In this document: positions 1-8,339 of the stretch, piece by piece
How positions within the stretch are numbered: position 1 is the first letter of the stretch
How the letters are laid out: each line of letters begins with the position of its first letter
From: Paracoccus litorisediminis
GTDB taxonomy: Bacteria; Pseudomonadota; Alphaproteobacteria; Rhodobacterales; Rhodobacteraceae
Assembly (NCBI RefSeq): GCF_009711205.1
Contig: NZ_WMIG01000006.1
Coordinates: 124,001 to 188,000, forward strand
Length of the DNA: 64,000 bases
Direction: 5' to 3'
Translations under genes and position numbers: made by a program
The notes under the pieces: model-generated
Told to the model about the DNA's origin: nothing
Database searches by the model: none
The model's input: the letters and a program-made list of their open reading frames with translations, nothing else

Positions 1-343
1 GGGTGAAGTCCAGATGGCCCAGCTCGGCCTCGTCCAGACCGCCCAGAATGGCCGGGTCCAGCGGCGTGTCCAGATCGGTCAGCGCGATCTCGGCCCCCGG
101 TGCGATACGGTCAAGCTGCCAGATACGGTCGCGCAATACGCCGGGGCTGGCGCTAAGCCGCAGGCTCACATCACTGGCGGCGACCAGCCCGTGATTGGCG
201 ATCCGCAGGCTGCGCAGCACCGAAACGCCATTCTGCGAGGAAGCGAAATTGATCTTTTTGCGCAGCACCACGGTCAGGGACAGGGCAGGCTTCGCCGGTT
301 CGTTGGAAATGTCCGAAATCTCGAGCGCGTGGTCTTGTTGCAT
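1..343 (-). CDS. N-terminus of large DUF4011-type helicase (Hhe-like), cut by window edge
   Basis: Leftward frame open from ATG at 343 to the window edge, so only about 114 N-terminal residues are visible. It contains INFASSQNGVSVLRSLRI at about residues 34-51, then a beta-rich stretch and LDPAILGGLDEAELGHLDF. This pattern (I-N-x-A-x-x-Q-N-x-V-x-x-(I/L)-R-S-(L/I)) is how I remember the N-terminal domain of the very large DUF4011/DUF3320 superfamily-1 helicase proteins. Some of these also carry a Vsr-like nuclease domain and act as the single-gene anti-phage system Hhe. The helicase and nuclease parts lie outside the window, so a defence role is inference. The start is not certain: the nearest good purine-rich site (AAAGGA) is about 30 nt upstream of the ATG. 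A LexA-type repeat lies 72-86 bp upstream. Confidence 0.6.
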   Translation of the reverse strand, partial: MQQDHALEISDISNEPAKPALSLTVVLRKKINFASSQNGVSVLRSLRIANHGLVAASDVSLRLSASPGVLRDRIWQLDRIAPGAEIALTDLDTPLDPAILGGLDEAELGHLDFT

Positions 344-414
344 CAATTCTGTCTGATAGTCGATTGAATCCTTTCACCATGAATAGGGGTTCGGCGGCGG
401 ATGCACAAACGAAT

Positions 415-429
415 GTTCCCGCCATGTTC
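415..429. promoter_or_regulatory. Candidate LexA (SOS) box, GTTC-N7-GTTC
   Basis: Direct repeat GTTC-CCGCCAT-GTTC, the exact alphaproteobacterial LexA box pattern (GTTC-N7-GTTC). It lies in the 114-nt gap between the thiolase stop and the DUF4011-type gene, so the only promoter it can control is that of the leftward helicase gene. Eight fixed bases are expected by chance about twice in 64 kb counting both orientations, so the promoter location is the main support. Confidence 0.45.
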
Positions 430-457
430 CAGTTTGCGCGAAGCCGCGCCGTTCCCG

Positions 458-1645
458 TCAGCGCAGTCGCTCAATCGCGATGGCCGTCGCCTCGCCGCCG
501 CCGATGCAAAGCGAGGCGATGCCGCGGTCCAGATCATGGCTTTCCAACGCCGCAAGCAGCGTCACCATGACCCGCGCCCCCGAAGCCCCGATCGGGTGCC
601 CTAGCGCGCAGGCCCCGCCGTGGATGTTCACCGCCTCATGGGGCAGGCCCAGATCCTGCATCGCGGCCATGGCGACGACGGCAAAGGCCTCATTGATCTC
701 GAACAGGTCGATCTGGCCCAGATCCAGCCCGCTGCGTTCCGCCAGCTTGCGGATCGCGCCAATGGGGGCGGTCGGGAACAGGTTCGGGCGGTCGGCATGG
801 GTGGCATGGCCAAGGATGCGGGCGCGCGGCGTCAATCCGCGGCGCTCAGCCTCGGATGCCCGCATCAGGACCAGCGCCGCCGCCCCGTCCGAGATCGACG
901 AGGAATTCGCCGCCGTCACCGTGCCCCCTTCGCGAAAGGCGGGCCGCAGCGTCGGGATCTTGTCGGGCCGGGCCTTGCCGGGCTGTTCGTCGATGCTGAC
1001 CAGCACCTCACCGCCGCGGGCGGCGATGCGGACCGGCGCGACCTCAGCCTGAAAACGCCCCTCGGCAATCGCCTGCTGCGCCCGGCTGAGCGAGGTCAGC
1101 GCATAGGCGTCCTGAGCCTCACGCGTGAACTGATAGGCCTCGGCGCAGTCTTCCGCAAAGGTGCCCATCAGGCGGCCTTTGTCATAGGCATCCTCAAGCC
1201 CGTCCAGAAACATGTGATCCAGCACCTGCCCATGACCCATCCGGTAGCCCGCGCGGGCCTTGGGCAGCAGGTAGGGGGCGTTCGACATGCTCTCCATCCC
1301 GCCCGCGACGACGACATCCGCGGAACCCGCTAGGATCAGGTCATGGCCAAGCATCGCGGCCTTCATCCCCGAGCCACACATCTTGTTCACGGTCGTCGCT
1401 CCCGCGCCCATCGGCAGTCCGGCAGCCAGCGCCGCCTGCCGCGCCGGGGCCTGTCCCTGACCGGCGGGCAGGACGCAGCCCATGATGATCTCTTCGACGG
1501 CGTCCGGCGACACACCCGCTCCGGACAGTGCCGCCGCGATGGCGGTCGCGCCAAGGCTGGCGGCATCGACCGGGGCCAGATCGCCCTGAAATCCGCCCAT
1601 CGGGGTGCGGGCCGCACCGACGATGACGATCGGGTCCTTGTCCAT
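458..1645 (-). CDS. Acetyl-CoA acyltransferase (thiolase)
   Basis: 395 residues, full length for the thiolase family. The nucleophile is Cys90 in NKMCGSG, the catalytic His350 is in GGACALGHPIGASGA, and the second Cys380 is in SLCIGGGEA; NEAFA is also present. It condenses or cleaves beta-ketoacyl-CoA with CoA in the cytoplasm. A strong ribosome site (AGGAGGAAG) precedes ATG 1645. It sits 28 nt downstream of a type-2 3-hydroxyacyl-CoA dehydrogenase and is probably co-transcribed with it. That pairing fits the last two steps of short or branched acyl-CoA degradation (for example 2-methyl-3-hydroxybutyryl-CoA from isoleucine), but the substrate cannot be fixed from sequence. A polyhydroxybutyrate-type acetoacetyl-CoA thiolase is the main alternative. 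Confidence 0.92.
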   Translation of the reverse strand: MDKDPIVIVGAARTPMGGFQGDLAPVDAASLGATAIAAALSGAGVSPDAVEEIIMGCVLPAGQGQAPARQAALAAGLPMGAGATTVNKMCGSGMKAAMLGHDLILAGSADVVVAGGMESMSNAPYLLPKARAGYRMGHGQVLDHMFLDGLEDAYDKGRLMGTFAEDCAEAYQFTREAQDAYALTSLSRAQQAIAEGRFQAEVAPVRIAARGGEVLVSIDEQPGKARPDKIPTLRPAFREGGTVTAANSSSISDGAAALVLMRASEAERRGLTPRARILGHATHADRPNLFPTAPIGAIRKLAERSGLDLGQIDLFEINEAFAVVAMAAMQDLGLPHEAVNIHGGACALGHPIGASGARVMVTLLAALESHDLDRGIASLCIGGGEATAIAIERLR

Positions 1646-1656
1646 GTCGCTTCCTC

Positions 1657-1688
1657 CTTATTTCGGGGCCATCTTATTTCGGGGCCAT
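1657..1688. repeat. 16-bp perfect tandem duplication at the end of the SDR gene
   Basis: Two adjacent copies (1657-1672 and 1673-1688) of CTTATTTCGGGGCCAT. Read leftward, the unit ATGGCCCCGAAATAAG encodes the last residues Met-Ala-Pro-Lys and the stop of the dehydrogenase. The second copy repeats them as a four-codon ATG-to-TAA mini-frame just before the thiolase ribosome site. It looks like a recent slippage duplication. Confidence 0.9.
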
Positions 1689-2444
1689 GCGCAATGCGCC
1701 GTCCAGACGGATGACCTCGCCGTTCAGCATCTGGTTCTCGACGATATGGCGCACCAGCGCGGCATATTCGGCGGGTTGGCCAAGGCGCGACGGGAAGGGC
1801 ACGGTTCCGCCAAGGCTGTCCTGCACATCCTGCGGCAGACCGGCCATCATCGGCGTGGCGAAGATGCCGGGTGCGATGGTCATGACGCGGATGCCGTGGC
1901 GGGCCAGTTCACGGGCGGCGGGCAGGGTCATTGCTGCCACCCCGCCTTTGGACGCGGCATAGGCCGCCTGACCGATCTGCCCGTCAAAGGCCGCGACCGA
2001 GGCGGTATTGACGATCACCCCGCGCTCTCCGCCCTCCAGAGGCGTATTGCGGGACATGGCGTCGGCTGCCAGCCGCAGCATGTTGAACGTGCCGATCAGG
2101 TTGATGCCGATGGCGCGGGCGAAACTGTCCAGACCATGCGGCCCTTCGCGCCCCACGATCCTTTCACCTGGAGCGATGCCTGCGCAATTCACCGCCACGT
2201 CGATCCGCCCGAAAGCCTCCAGCGCCGCCGCAATCGCCGCTGCACCGTCACTGGCGCTGGTCACGTCGGTGCGCACAAATCGCGCGGCCCTGCCCAACTC
2301 CTCCGAAAGAGTCAGGCCCGCAACGCTGTTGATGTCCAGCAGCACCACCTTGGCTCCGGCCTCGACCGCCATCCGCGCTACGGCTGCGCCGAGGCCCGAA
2401 CTGGCGCCGGTGATCAGGAACACCCGCTCTTCGATCCGCATCAT
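1674..2444 (-). CDS. 3-hydroxyacyl-CoA dehydrogenase type 2, SDR family
   Basis: 256 residues, a classical short-chain dehydrogenase. The NAD-binding TGASSGLG is at residues 12-19, NCAG at about 86-89, catalytic Ser149 is in NTASV, and Tyr162/Lys166 are in YAASK. The overall pattern, including an Asp after the second beta strand (VVLLDI, NAD preference) and the [14 protein letters not shown] loop, resembles the HSD10/type-2 3-hydroxyacyl-CoA dehydrogenases. It would oxidise short or 2-methyl-branched 3-hydroxyacyl-CoA for the thiolase downstream. Its stop codon lies in the 16-bp tandem duplication. It reads away from the HPP gene, from which it is separated by 72 nt. Confidence 0.88.
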   Translation of the reverse strand: MMRIEERVFLITGASSGLGAAVARMAVEAGAKVVLLDINSVAGLTLSEELGRAARFVRTDVTSASDGAAAIAAALEAFGRIDVAVNCAGIAPGERIVGREGPHGLDSFARAIGINLIGTFNMLRLAADAMSRNTPLEGGERGVIVNTASVAAFDGQIGQAAYAASKGGVAAMTLPAARELARHGIRVMTIAPGIFATPMMAGLPQDVQDSLGGTVPFPSRLGQPAEYAALVRHIVENQMLNGEVIRLDGALRMAPK

Positions 2445-2516
2445 CCCTCCCCTGACATTGCGTTTCGGGGCAAGACTAGCGGCAGGCGGTCCGCAGGCAA
2501 TGAAATTCGCGGGGGT

Positions 2517-3686
2517 TCAGGCGACCCGCGCGTTTTGCCGGGCAAGCCCCGCCAGCAGGTCGGTCTGGGTAACGATGCCCCGGATGCGGCCACGGCTGAG
2601 GATCGGAACCGCATCGCACCCGCCCCCCGCCAACAGCGGCAGCAGCGCCGAGACACCGCTGTCGGGCCGGCCGTTCGGGACATTGCGACGCATCACCTGA
2701 CCGGCAAGAACCGGAGCCGTGCGGTCCCGACGGACCAGCCGTGCCATCGACCGCCTGAAACCCTGCCCGGTTCCGAAGGCGTCCTGCCCCGCAAGACGGA
2801 TCAGGTCGATCTGATAGATGATGCCAAGGAACTTGTCGCCCGCTTCGACCACGGGCATCGCGGTGAAGCCATGCGTGCGAAACAGCTCTGCGACCTCGCC
2901 CAAGGGTGCCTCGGGGCCGACTGTGACCAGCGCATGCGACATGATCGATTCCGCCGTCAGCGGGCCGAAATGGTGGCTGGCGGCCTGAAGCTCGGCCGCG
3001 CCGATCAGGCGGGACAGGTCCTCGACACCGACGTTCTGGGACTGGCGGGTGCGGCGCAGGATTTCTTCAAGGTCTTCCTTGCTCAGTCCCAGCCGCTCGG
3101 GCGCGGCATGTTCGTCGGTGCCATGCGGGCTTGGGTCCTCGAAATGGCGGAACGGGTAGCGGCGGCCCGTGGCGCGGGCATAGAGCATCGCGACCACGAT
3201 CAGGATCAGCGTTCCCGCCGCAACCGGGGCAAGGACAAAGCCGAAGCCCAGCTTGGCGATGGCCTCGGGGTTCTGCGCGGCGGTCATCGCCACCGCCCCG
3301 GCCGGGGGGTGGATGGCACGCAACGGGACCATCAGGACGATAGCCAGTCCGACGGCCAGCGCGATACGCCATGCGGGATCGGGGATCAGCATGCAGCACA
3401 ACACGCCCACCGTCGCCGCGCTAGCATTGCCGACCAGCGCCGACCAAGGCTGCGCCAGCGGGCTGTTCGGCACGGCAAAGACCAGCACCGAGGTCGCACC
3501 AAAGGGCGCGATCAGGTACAGCCCCAACCGCGTATCGACCAAGGGCGACATCAGGAACAACCCGGCCACCGCCAGCCCGATCAGCGCGCCAAGCCCGGCG
3601 CGCATCGCCTCGACCGGTGCGCCCGGACCGATGGCGGGACCAAGCCCGCGCAGCAACCGTTCCATCTGGGCGGAGTTCTTCTGCAT
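2517..3686 (-). CDS. HPP-family membrane protein with tandem CBS domains
   Basis: 389 residues from ATG 3686, preceded by AAAGGACAGGGA. A longer frame reaches 3788 but lacks a better start. The first roughly 190 residues hold four to five hydrophobic helices with the family signature AIHPPAGA near residue 126 (HPP family, an integral-membrane group with some members linked to nitrite transport). The C-terminal half carries two CBS motifs, with SIMSHALVTVGPEAPLGEVA near 245-265 and a second near 320-380, which usually bind adenine nucleotides. It is divergent from mprF. The transported substrate is unknown, and a channel or transporter gated by nucleotides is inference. Confidence 0.8.
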   Translation of the reverse strand: MQKNSAQMERLLRGLGPAIGPGAPVEAMRAGLGALIGLAVAGLFLMSPLVDTRLGLYLIAPFGATSVLVFAVPNSPLAQPWSALVGNASAATVGVLCCMLIPDPAWRIALAVGLAIVLMVPLRAIHPPAGAVAMTAAQNPEAIAKLGFGFVLAPVAAGTLILIVVAMLYARATGRRYPFRHFEDPSPHGTDEHAAPERLGLSKEDLEEILRRTRQSQNVGVEDLSRLIGAAELQAASHHFGPLTAESIMSHALVTVGPEAPLGEVAELFRTHGFTAMPVVEAGDKFLGIIYQIDLIRLAGQDAFGTGQGFRRSMARLVRRDRTAPVLAGQVMRRNVPNGRPDSGVSALLPLLAGGGCDAVPILSRGRIRGIVTQTDLLAGLARQNARVA

Positions 3687-3900
3687 TCCCTGTCCTTTGG
3701 GTGCGACCCGTTGGCCTGCGTCGAATTGGCGCAGTAATAGGCGCATTGCCGAAAAAATCGCAACCCATGCTGAATAACCGGGCGGCACGTAAATCAGGCG
3801 GCATCTTCCCCGCAGCGCTCGGCTGCACTATGGAACTGAGAAAACCGGAGGCCCGCATCGGCGCACCCGGCCACGCTGTTGAAAGGTGAGCGCTTCGCAT

Positions 3901-6534
3901 ATGTCCTCCGGGCCGAGCCAGACCGAGGTTGATCTCGAACGCCCTGCCCTGTGGCGGCAGTTTCTTCCCTATATCGTCGCGATCCTGCTGTTCGGCGCCG
4001 GGCTTTACGCGCTGAACCGGCTGCTGGCCGAGGTGAACATCCATCAGGTCGCCGAGCAGGTGCAGGCGACACCATGGAACGTCACCTGCATCGCGCTGAT
4101 GACGACAATGGCCGGATACCTGTTCCTTGCCGGATACGACTGGTCGGCACTGCGCCATATCGGCAAGCCCCTGCCCCTGCCCGTCGCCATGACCGGCGGG
4201 CTGATGGCCTATGCCTTTGGCAATACGATCGGGCTGTCGGCACTTTCTGGCGGTGCGGTGCGCTGGCGGGTCTATTCCGGGCTTGGCCTTGACGGCTACG
4301 ACATCGCGGCGATCTCAACCTTTACGGCGGCATCCTTCGGGATCGGGGCCTCGCTGATCGGGTTTGCGGCGCTGGCCATGCATCCCGGCGCGCTGGGGCC
4401 GCTGCTGCCCCTTCCCGAGACCACCATCCGCCTGCTGGCCATTGCCGCGATCCTTGGTGTGGCGCTGCCCTTGCTATGGGCCGGGATCACCCGGCGAGAG
4501 CTACGCATTGGCCGTTTCAGCCTGCATGCGCCGGGCGTGCCGATCCTCAGCTCACAACTGCTGATCTGTATTGGCGACATCTTCTTTTCGGCGATGACGC
4601 TTTACGTGCTGTTGCCCGATGCCGGCATGGGCTTTGCCAAGTTCACCGCCGTCTTTGCCGCGGCGACCATGGCGGGCGTGCTCAGCCATGTGCCCGGCGG
4701 GGTCGGGGTCTTTGAAAGCGTCATCATCGCGGCCATGCCGCGCGACGTGCCCATCGACAATGTCGCGGCGGCACTGCTGCTGTTCCGGCTGATCTATTAT
4801 TTCGTGCCCTTCGCCATCGCGCTGGTAATGCTGGCACTGTACGAGGGCTGGCGGCTTCTGGGCAGCCGCGCGCCACGCACCGCCTTTGGCCGGTCGCTGT
4901 CCACGATCGAACCGGCATTGCGCGCAGTCTCGCCGCTTGCGCCGCTGCTGCTGGCGGTCATGGTCTTTGGCTCGGGCCTGTGGATGAGCGTCTCGGCGCT
5001 GCTGCCACCGATCACCGAGGCGGCCGAGCTGGCCGAGTCATTCTTTCCGCTGGCCTTTGTCGAGGGCTCGATCCTGCTGACCAGCGCGCTTGGCGCGGGG
5101 CTGATCGTGCTGTCTCTGGGCGTCGTGCGGCGCAGTCTGGGGGCGTTCTGGCTGACGGTCATCGCCATGCTGACGGGCGCGGGTTTCGCCATCATCGAGG
5201 GGGTCGAGCCGGGTCAGGCTACCGCGCTGATCCTTGGCGTGGCGATCCTGATGCCGTTCCGGCGGGCTTTTCACCGCCGCTCGTTGCTGACCCATTCGGC
5301 GCTGACGCCGGGCTGGATCGCACTGATGATGGCGGCCATCGCGGGCTTTGGCTTCGTGCTGTTCTTTGCCCATAAGGAAACGCCCTATACCAACGAATTG
5401 TGGTGGCAATTCGCGACCGACGAACGCGCGCCGCGCGCGCTGCGGGCGGCATTGCTGGCCGGGCTGATGGTCGGGCTGGGGGCGCTGTTCCTGCTGCTGC
5501 GCACCCCACGCTTCCGCCCCGAGACGCCGGATGAGGCGACGCTGGCGATTGCCGGGCGCATCGCCATGGCAGGGGTCAATCCCGATGCGGGTTTCGTGCT
5601 GACCGGCGACAAGGCGGTGATGCTGTCGGACAATCAGCAGGCTTTCCTGATGTTCGGGGTCGCGGGATCTTCCTGGATCGCCTTTGGCCCGCCCGTCGGC
5701 GACGAAGAAGCCTGCGAGGAGGTCGCCTACAGCTTTGTCGACGCCGCCCGCCGTGCCGGGGCACGCCCGATCTTTTATGAGGTCGGCCCGAATGACGTGC
5801 CCTTGATGCTGGATCTGGGCATGACGTTGCACAAGATGGGCGAAGAGGCGGTGGTCGACCTGAAGCGCTTCACGCTTGAAGGGTCGGACCGCAAGCGGCT
5901 GCGCACCACCTATGCCCGCGCCGGGCGCGACGGGCTGACGCTGGACATCACCCTGCCACCGCATGACCCGGAACTGATCGAGGAATTGCGCGGCATTTCC
6001 GATGAATGGCTGGACGCCAAGAAATCGCGTGAAAAGGGCTTCTCGGTCGGGCGCTTCGATCCCGATTGGCTCGGCCGCTGGGCCCTGGCACTGGTCCGTC
6101 AGGAAGGCCGGATTGTCGCCTTTGGCAATATCATGACCACAGACCGGCACGAGGTCGCCTCGATCGACCTGATGCGGCATCGCATAAATGCACCAAGCGG
6201 CACGATGGAGTTCATGTTCACCGCGCTGATGTTGGCGCTGAAAGAACGCAACTACCCGGCATTCTCGCTGGGAATGGCGCCGCTGGCCGGGCTGGACCCG
6301 AACCGCTCACGCCGGGTCTGGGACCGTTTCGGGGCGCTGATCTTCCGCCACGGCGGCAGCTTCTACAAGTTCGAGGGGCTGCGCGCCTTCAAGGACAAGT
6401 TCGACCCGGACTGGACGCCACATTACCTGGCGACACCGACCTCGATGCCGCCGCTGCTGCCTTTGGCCGATGCGGCGCGGCTGATCGCCCGCCAACCCGG
6501 CGCGGGCAGCGCCATCCACGATCCGCAGACATGA
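3901..6534 (+). CDS. mprF: Bifunctional lysylphosphatidylglycerol flippase/synthetase MprF
   Basis: About 877 residues. The N-terminal 500 or so residues form many membrane helices with the flippase signature VPGGVGVFESVII. The C-terminal third (from about residue 540) is the soluble DUF2156/GNAT-fold synthase, including MFMLAL-type helices and SLGMAPLAGL near the end. The enzyme transfers an amino acid, usually lysine from Lys-tRNA, to phosphatidylglycerol and flips the product outward. This lowers surface charge and gives resistance to cationic peptides and acid. I prefer ATG 3901, with AAAGGTGAG about 10 nt upstream; a GTG at 3886 is in frame. Length and domain order are normal. It is monocistronic and ends inside a terminator shared with efp. 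Confidence 0.93.
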   Translation: MSSGPSQTEVDLERPALWRQFLPYIVAILLFGAGLYALNRLLAEVNIHQVAEQVQATPWNVTCIALMTTMAGYLFLAGYDWSALRHIGKPLPLPVAMTGGLMAYAFGNTIGLSALSGGAVRWRVYSGLGLDGYDIAAISTFTAASFGIGASLIGFAALAMHPGALGPLLPLPETTIRLLAIAAILGVALPLLWAGITRRELRIGRFSLHAPGVPILSSQLLICIGDIFFSAMTLYVLLPDAGMGFAKFTAVFAAATMAGVLSHVPGGVGVFESVIIAAMPRDVPIDNVAAALLLFRLIYYFVPFAIALVMLALYEGWRLLGSRAPRTAFGRSLSTIEPALRAVSPLAPLLLAVMVFGSGLWMSVSALLPPITEAAELAESFFPLAFVEGSILLTSALGAGLIVLSLGVVRRSLGAFWLTVIAMLTGAGFAIIEGVEPGQATALILGVAILMPFRRAFHRRSLLTHSALTPGWIALMMAAIAGFGFVLFFAHKETPYTNELWWQFATDERAPRALRAALLAGLMVGLGALFLLLRTPRFRPETPDEATLAIAGRIAMAGVNPDAGFVLTGDKAVMLSDNQQAFLMFGVAGSSWIAFGPPVGDEEACEEVAYSFVDAARRAGARPIFYEVGPNDVPLMLDLGMTLHKMGEEAVVDLKRFTLEGSDRKRLRTTYARAGRDGLTLDITLPPHDPELIEELRGISDEWLDAKKSREKGFSVGRFDPDWLGRWALALVRQEGRIVAFGNIMTTDRHEVASIDLMRHRINAPSGTMEFMFTALMLALKERNYPAFSLGMAPLAGLDPNRSRRVWDRFGALIFRHGGSFYKFEGLRAFKDKFDPDWTPHYLATPTSMPPLLPLADAARLIARQPGAGSAIHDPQT

Positions 6535-6564
6535 AAAAAGGGACGCCGAGGCGTCCCTTTCCCC
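6535..6564. terminator. Bidirectional terminator between mprF and efp
   Basis: Inverted repeat GGGACGCC/GGCGTCCC flanked by an A-run on the left and TTT on the right. Leftward transcripts of efp end in a stem plus six U, and rightward mprF transcripts end in a stem plus UUU. The mprF stop codon touches the A-run. Confidence 0.85.
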
Positions 6565-6582
6565 ATTCGATCCGCTGTCAGA

Positions 6583-7149
6583 TCAGGCTTTCGCCCGCTC
6601 GACATAGGTCAGGTCGGCGGTGTTGATGATGACCTTGGTGCCGACGCCGATATGCGGGGGAACCATGATCCGCACGCCGTTATGGGCCAGAGCGGGCTTG
6701 TAGCTGGACGAGGCGGTCTGGCCTTTGACGACCGGCTCGGTCTCGGCGACTTCGACGGTCACGCGCTGCGGCAGTTCGATCGCGATGACGACACCGTTAT
6801 GGACCTGCAGGAAGACGCGGATGCCGTCTTCAAGGAAAACCTTGTCGTCGCCGATCACGTCGGGCGAGACCACGACCTGCTCATAGCTGACCGGCTCCAT
6901 GAAGTGGTAGCCTTCGGTGTCTTCGTACAGATAGTCGTATTCACGCTCATCGACATGGGCGCGCTCAACCTGCTCGGTGGTCTTCCAGCGTTCCGACACC
7001 TTGTTGCCGTCGGCGATGCGGCGCAGGTCGACCTGCGTGGTCGGCGTACCCTTGCCCGGGTGGAAGTTGGTCGCCGTCAGGACGACATGCAGACGGCCGT
7101 CGATTTCGACGACATTGCCTTTGCGAAGGCTTGAAGCGATGACTTTCAA
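6583..7149 (-). CDS. efp: Elongation factor P
   Basis: 188 residues with the three-domain EF-P layout. The tip loop HPGKGTP carries Lys33, equivalent to the lysine that EpmA beta-lysylates in Escherichia coli (K34). The protein binds between the P and E sites and relieves ribosome stalling at polyproline. The EpmA gene lies immediately divergent, which predicts that Lys33 is modified. The shared 138-nt intergenic region carries a GC-rich hairpin (7186-7205). Confidence 0.97.
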   Translation of the reverse strand: MKVIASSLRKGNVVEIDGRLHVVLTATNFHPGKGTPTTQVDLRRIADGNKVSERWKTTEQVERAHVDEREYDYLYEDTEGYHFMEPVSYEQVVVSPDVIGDDKVFLEDGIRVFLQVHNGVVIAIELPQRVTVEVAETEPVVKGQTASSSYKPALAHNGVRIMVPPHIGVGTKVIINTADLTYVERAKA

Positions 7150-7185
7150 GGGTGGTTCCTTGCGTGCTTTTCAGATACCGGGAAA

Positions 7186-7205
7186 GCCGGCCATGGCAGG
7201 CCGGC
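7186..7205. repeat. GC-rich inverted repeat in the efp/epmA divergent promoter region
   Basis: GCCGGCC-ATGGCA-GGCCGGC, a perfect 7-bp stem with a 6-nt loop, 37 nt upstream of the efp start. It may be a leader hairpin or an operator; nothing else identifies it. Confidence 0.5.
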
Positions 7206-7287
7206 AAATATGCTGGTCCCCATAGCGGTTTCTGCGGCGTATTGCCAGCCGCAAGCACGCATTCCCTGCGCTCAAGGAGGCTTCGCG

Positions 7288-8331
7288 ATGAAAACCCCCG
7301 AAACCAGCCCGTGGTGGGATCGTGCCCGCCATGCCGAACGCCGCCCATTGCTGCTGGCGCGCAATCGCACGCAGGCCGCGATCCGCGACTGGCTGGGCGC
7401 ACAGGATTTCATCGAGGTCGACCCGGCAGCGCTGGCGATCAGCCCCGGCAATGAGGCGCATCTGCACGGCTTCGCCACTGACCTGATCGGCAATGACGGT
7501 GGGTCGCAGCGGATGTATCTGCATACCAGCCCCGAATTCGCGATGAAGAAGCTGCTGGCCGCTGGCGAGGAACGCATCTTTGCCTTCAGCCATGTCTGGC
7601 GCAACCGCGAGCGCACCGCGCTGCATCATCCCGAATTCACCATGCTGGAATGGTATCGCGCGGGCGGCGACTACCGCGAGTTGTTCGGCGACTGCGCGCA
7701 TTACCTGCGCCTTGCCGCCGAGGCTGCGGGGGCCGAGATGCTGCAACATCGCGGCATCAGCTGCGATCCCTTCGCCACCCCCGAGGTGATGAGCGTGGCC
7801 GAGGCCTTTGACCGGTTCGCCGGGATCGACCTGCTGGCGACCTGCGACCGCGCGGAAACCGATGCCGAAGCGCTGCGCGCGCAGGCGCGTGCTCAAGGCA
7901 TCCGCGTCGGCGATGCTGACGGCTGGTCCGACATGCTGTCGGGCATTCTGGTCGAAAAGGTCGAGCCGCATCTGGGCCACGACCGCCCGCTGATCCTTGA
8001 CCGCTACCCCGCCGCCGAGGCAGCCCTTGCCGTTCCGGCCAAGGACGACCCGCGCGAGGCCGAGCGGTTCGAGCTTTACGCCTGCGGTGTCGAATTGGCG
8101 AATGGCTTTGGCGAGTTGACCGACCCCGTCGAGCAACGCCGCCGCTTTCAGATGGAAATGCAGGAAAAGCAGCGGGTTTACGGCGAAACCTACCCGCTGG
8201 ATGAGGATTTCCTTACCGCACTTGTCCAGATGCCACCTGCATCAGGCTGCGCGCTTGGCTTTGACCGTCTGGTCATGCTGGCCACAGGCGCGCCGCGCAT
8301 CGATGAGGTGCTGTGGACGCCGGTCGCCTGA
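7288..8331 (+). CDS. epmA: EF-P lysine aminoacylase EpmA (PoxA/GenX)
   Basis: 347 residues from ATG 7288, which has CAAGGAGG seven nt upstream. A frame extending to 7210 has no ribosome site. This is a stand-alone class II lysyl-tRNA synthetase core without the anticodon-binding domain: HTSPEFAMKKLL (motif-1 region), FSHVWRNRERTALHHPEF (motif 2) and SGCALGFDRLVML (motif 3). It attaches beta-lysine to the EF-P lysine. The partner that makes beta-lysine, EpmB (a lysine 2,3-aminomutase), is often adjacent in related genomes but is not in this window. The next gene is convergent, one base away. Confidence 0.95.
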   Translation: MKTPETSPWWDRARHAERRPLLLARNRTQAAIRDWLGAQDFIEVDPAALAISPGNEAHLHGFATDLIGNDGGSQRMYLHTSPEFAMKKLLAAGEERIFAFSHVWRNRERTALHHPEFTMLEWYRAGGDYRELFGDCAHYLRLAAEAAGAEMLQHRGISCDPFATPEVMSVAEAFDRFAGIDLLATCDRAETDAEALRAQARAQGIRVGDADGWSDMLSGILVEKVEPHLGHDRPLILDRYPAAEAALAVPAKDDPREAERFELYACGVELANGFGELTDPVEQRRRFQMEMQEKQRVYGETYPLDEDFLTALVQMPPASGCALGFDRLVMLATGAPRIDEVLWTPVA

Positions 8332-8339
8332 CTCAGGCG
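8325..8339. repeat. Short palindrome over the convergent epmA and GT87 stop codons
   Basis: CGCCTGA-C-TCAGGCG, symmetrical around one base, containing both the epmA TGA and the opposing TGA of the GT87 gene. It may act as a weak two-way terminator, but no T-run follows. Confidence 0.5.

Noticed and set aside
395..437. EcfG-like GGAAC...CGTT pattern upstream of the DUF4011-type gene
   Set aside because: The spacing is 14 nt instead of 16-17, and the region is better explained by the LexA-type repeat.
1605..3737. A 710-residue open frame on the + strand opposite the SDR and HPP genes
   Set aside because: It is rich in Arg, Gly, His and Gln, has no domain I recognise, and runs antisense to well-supported genes; typical shadow of GC-rich coding DNA.
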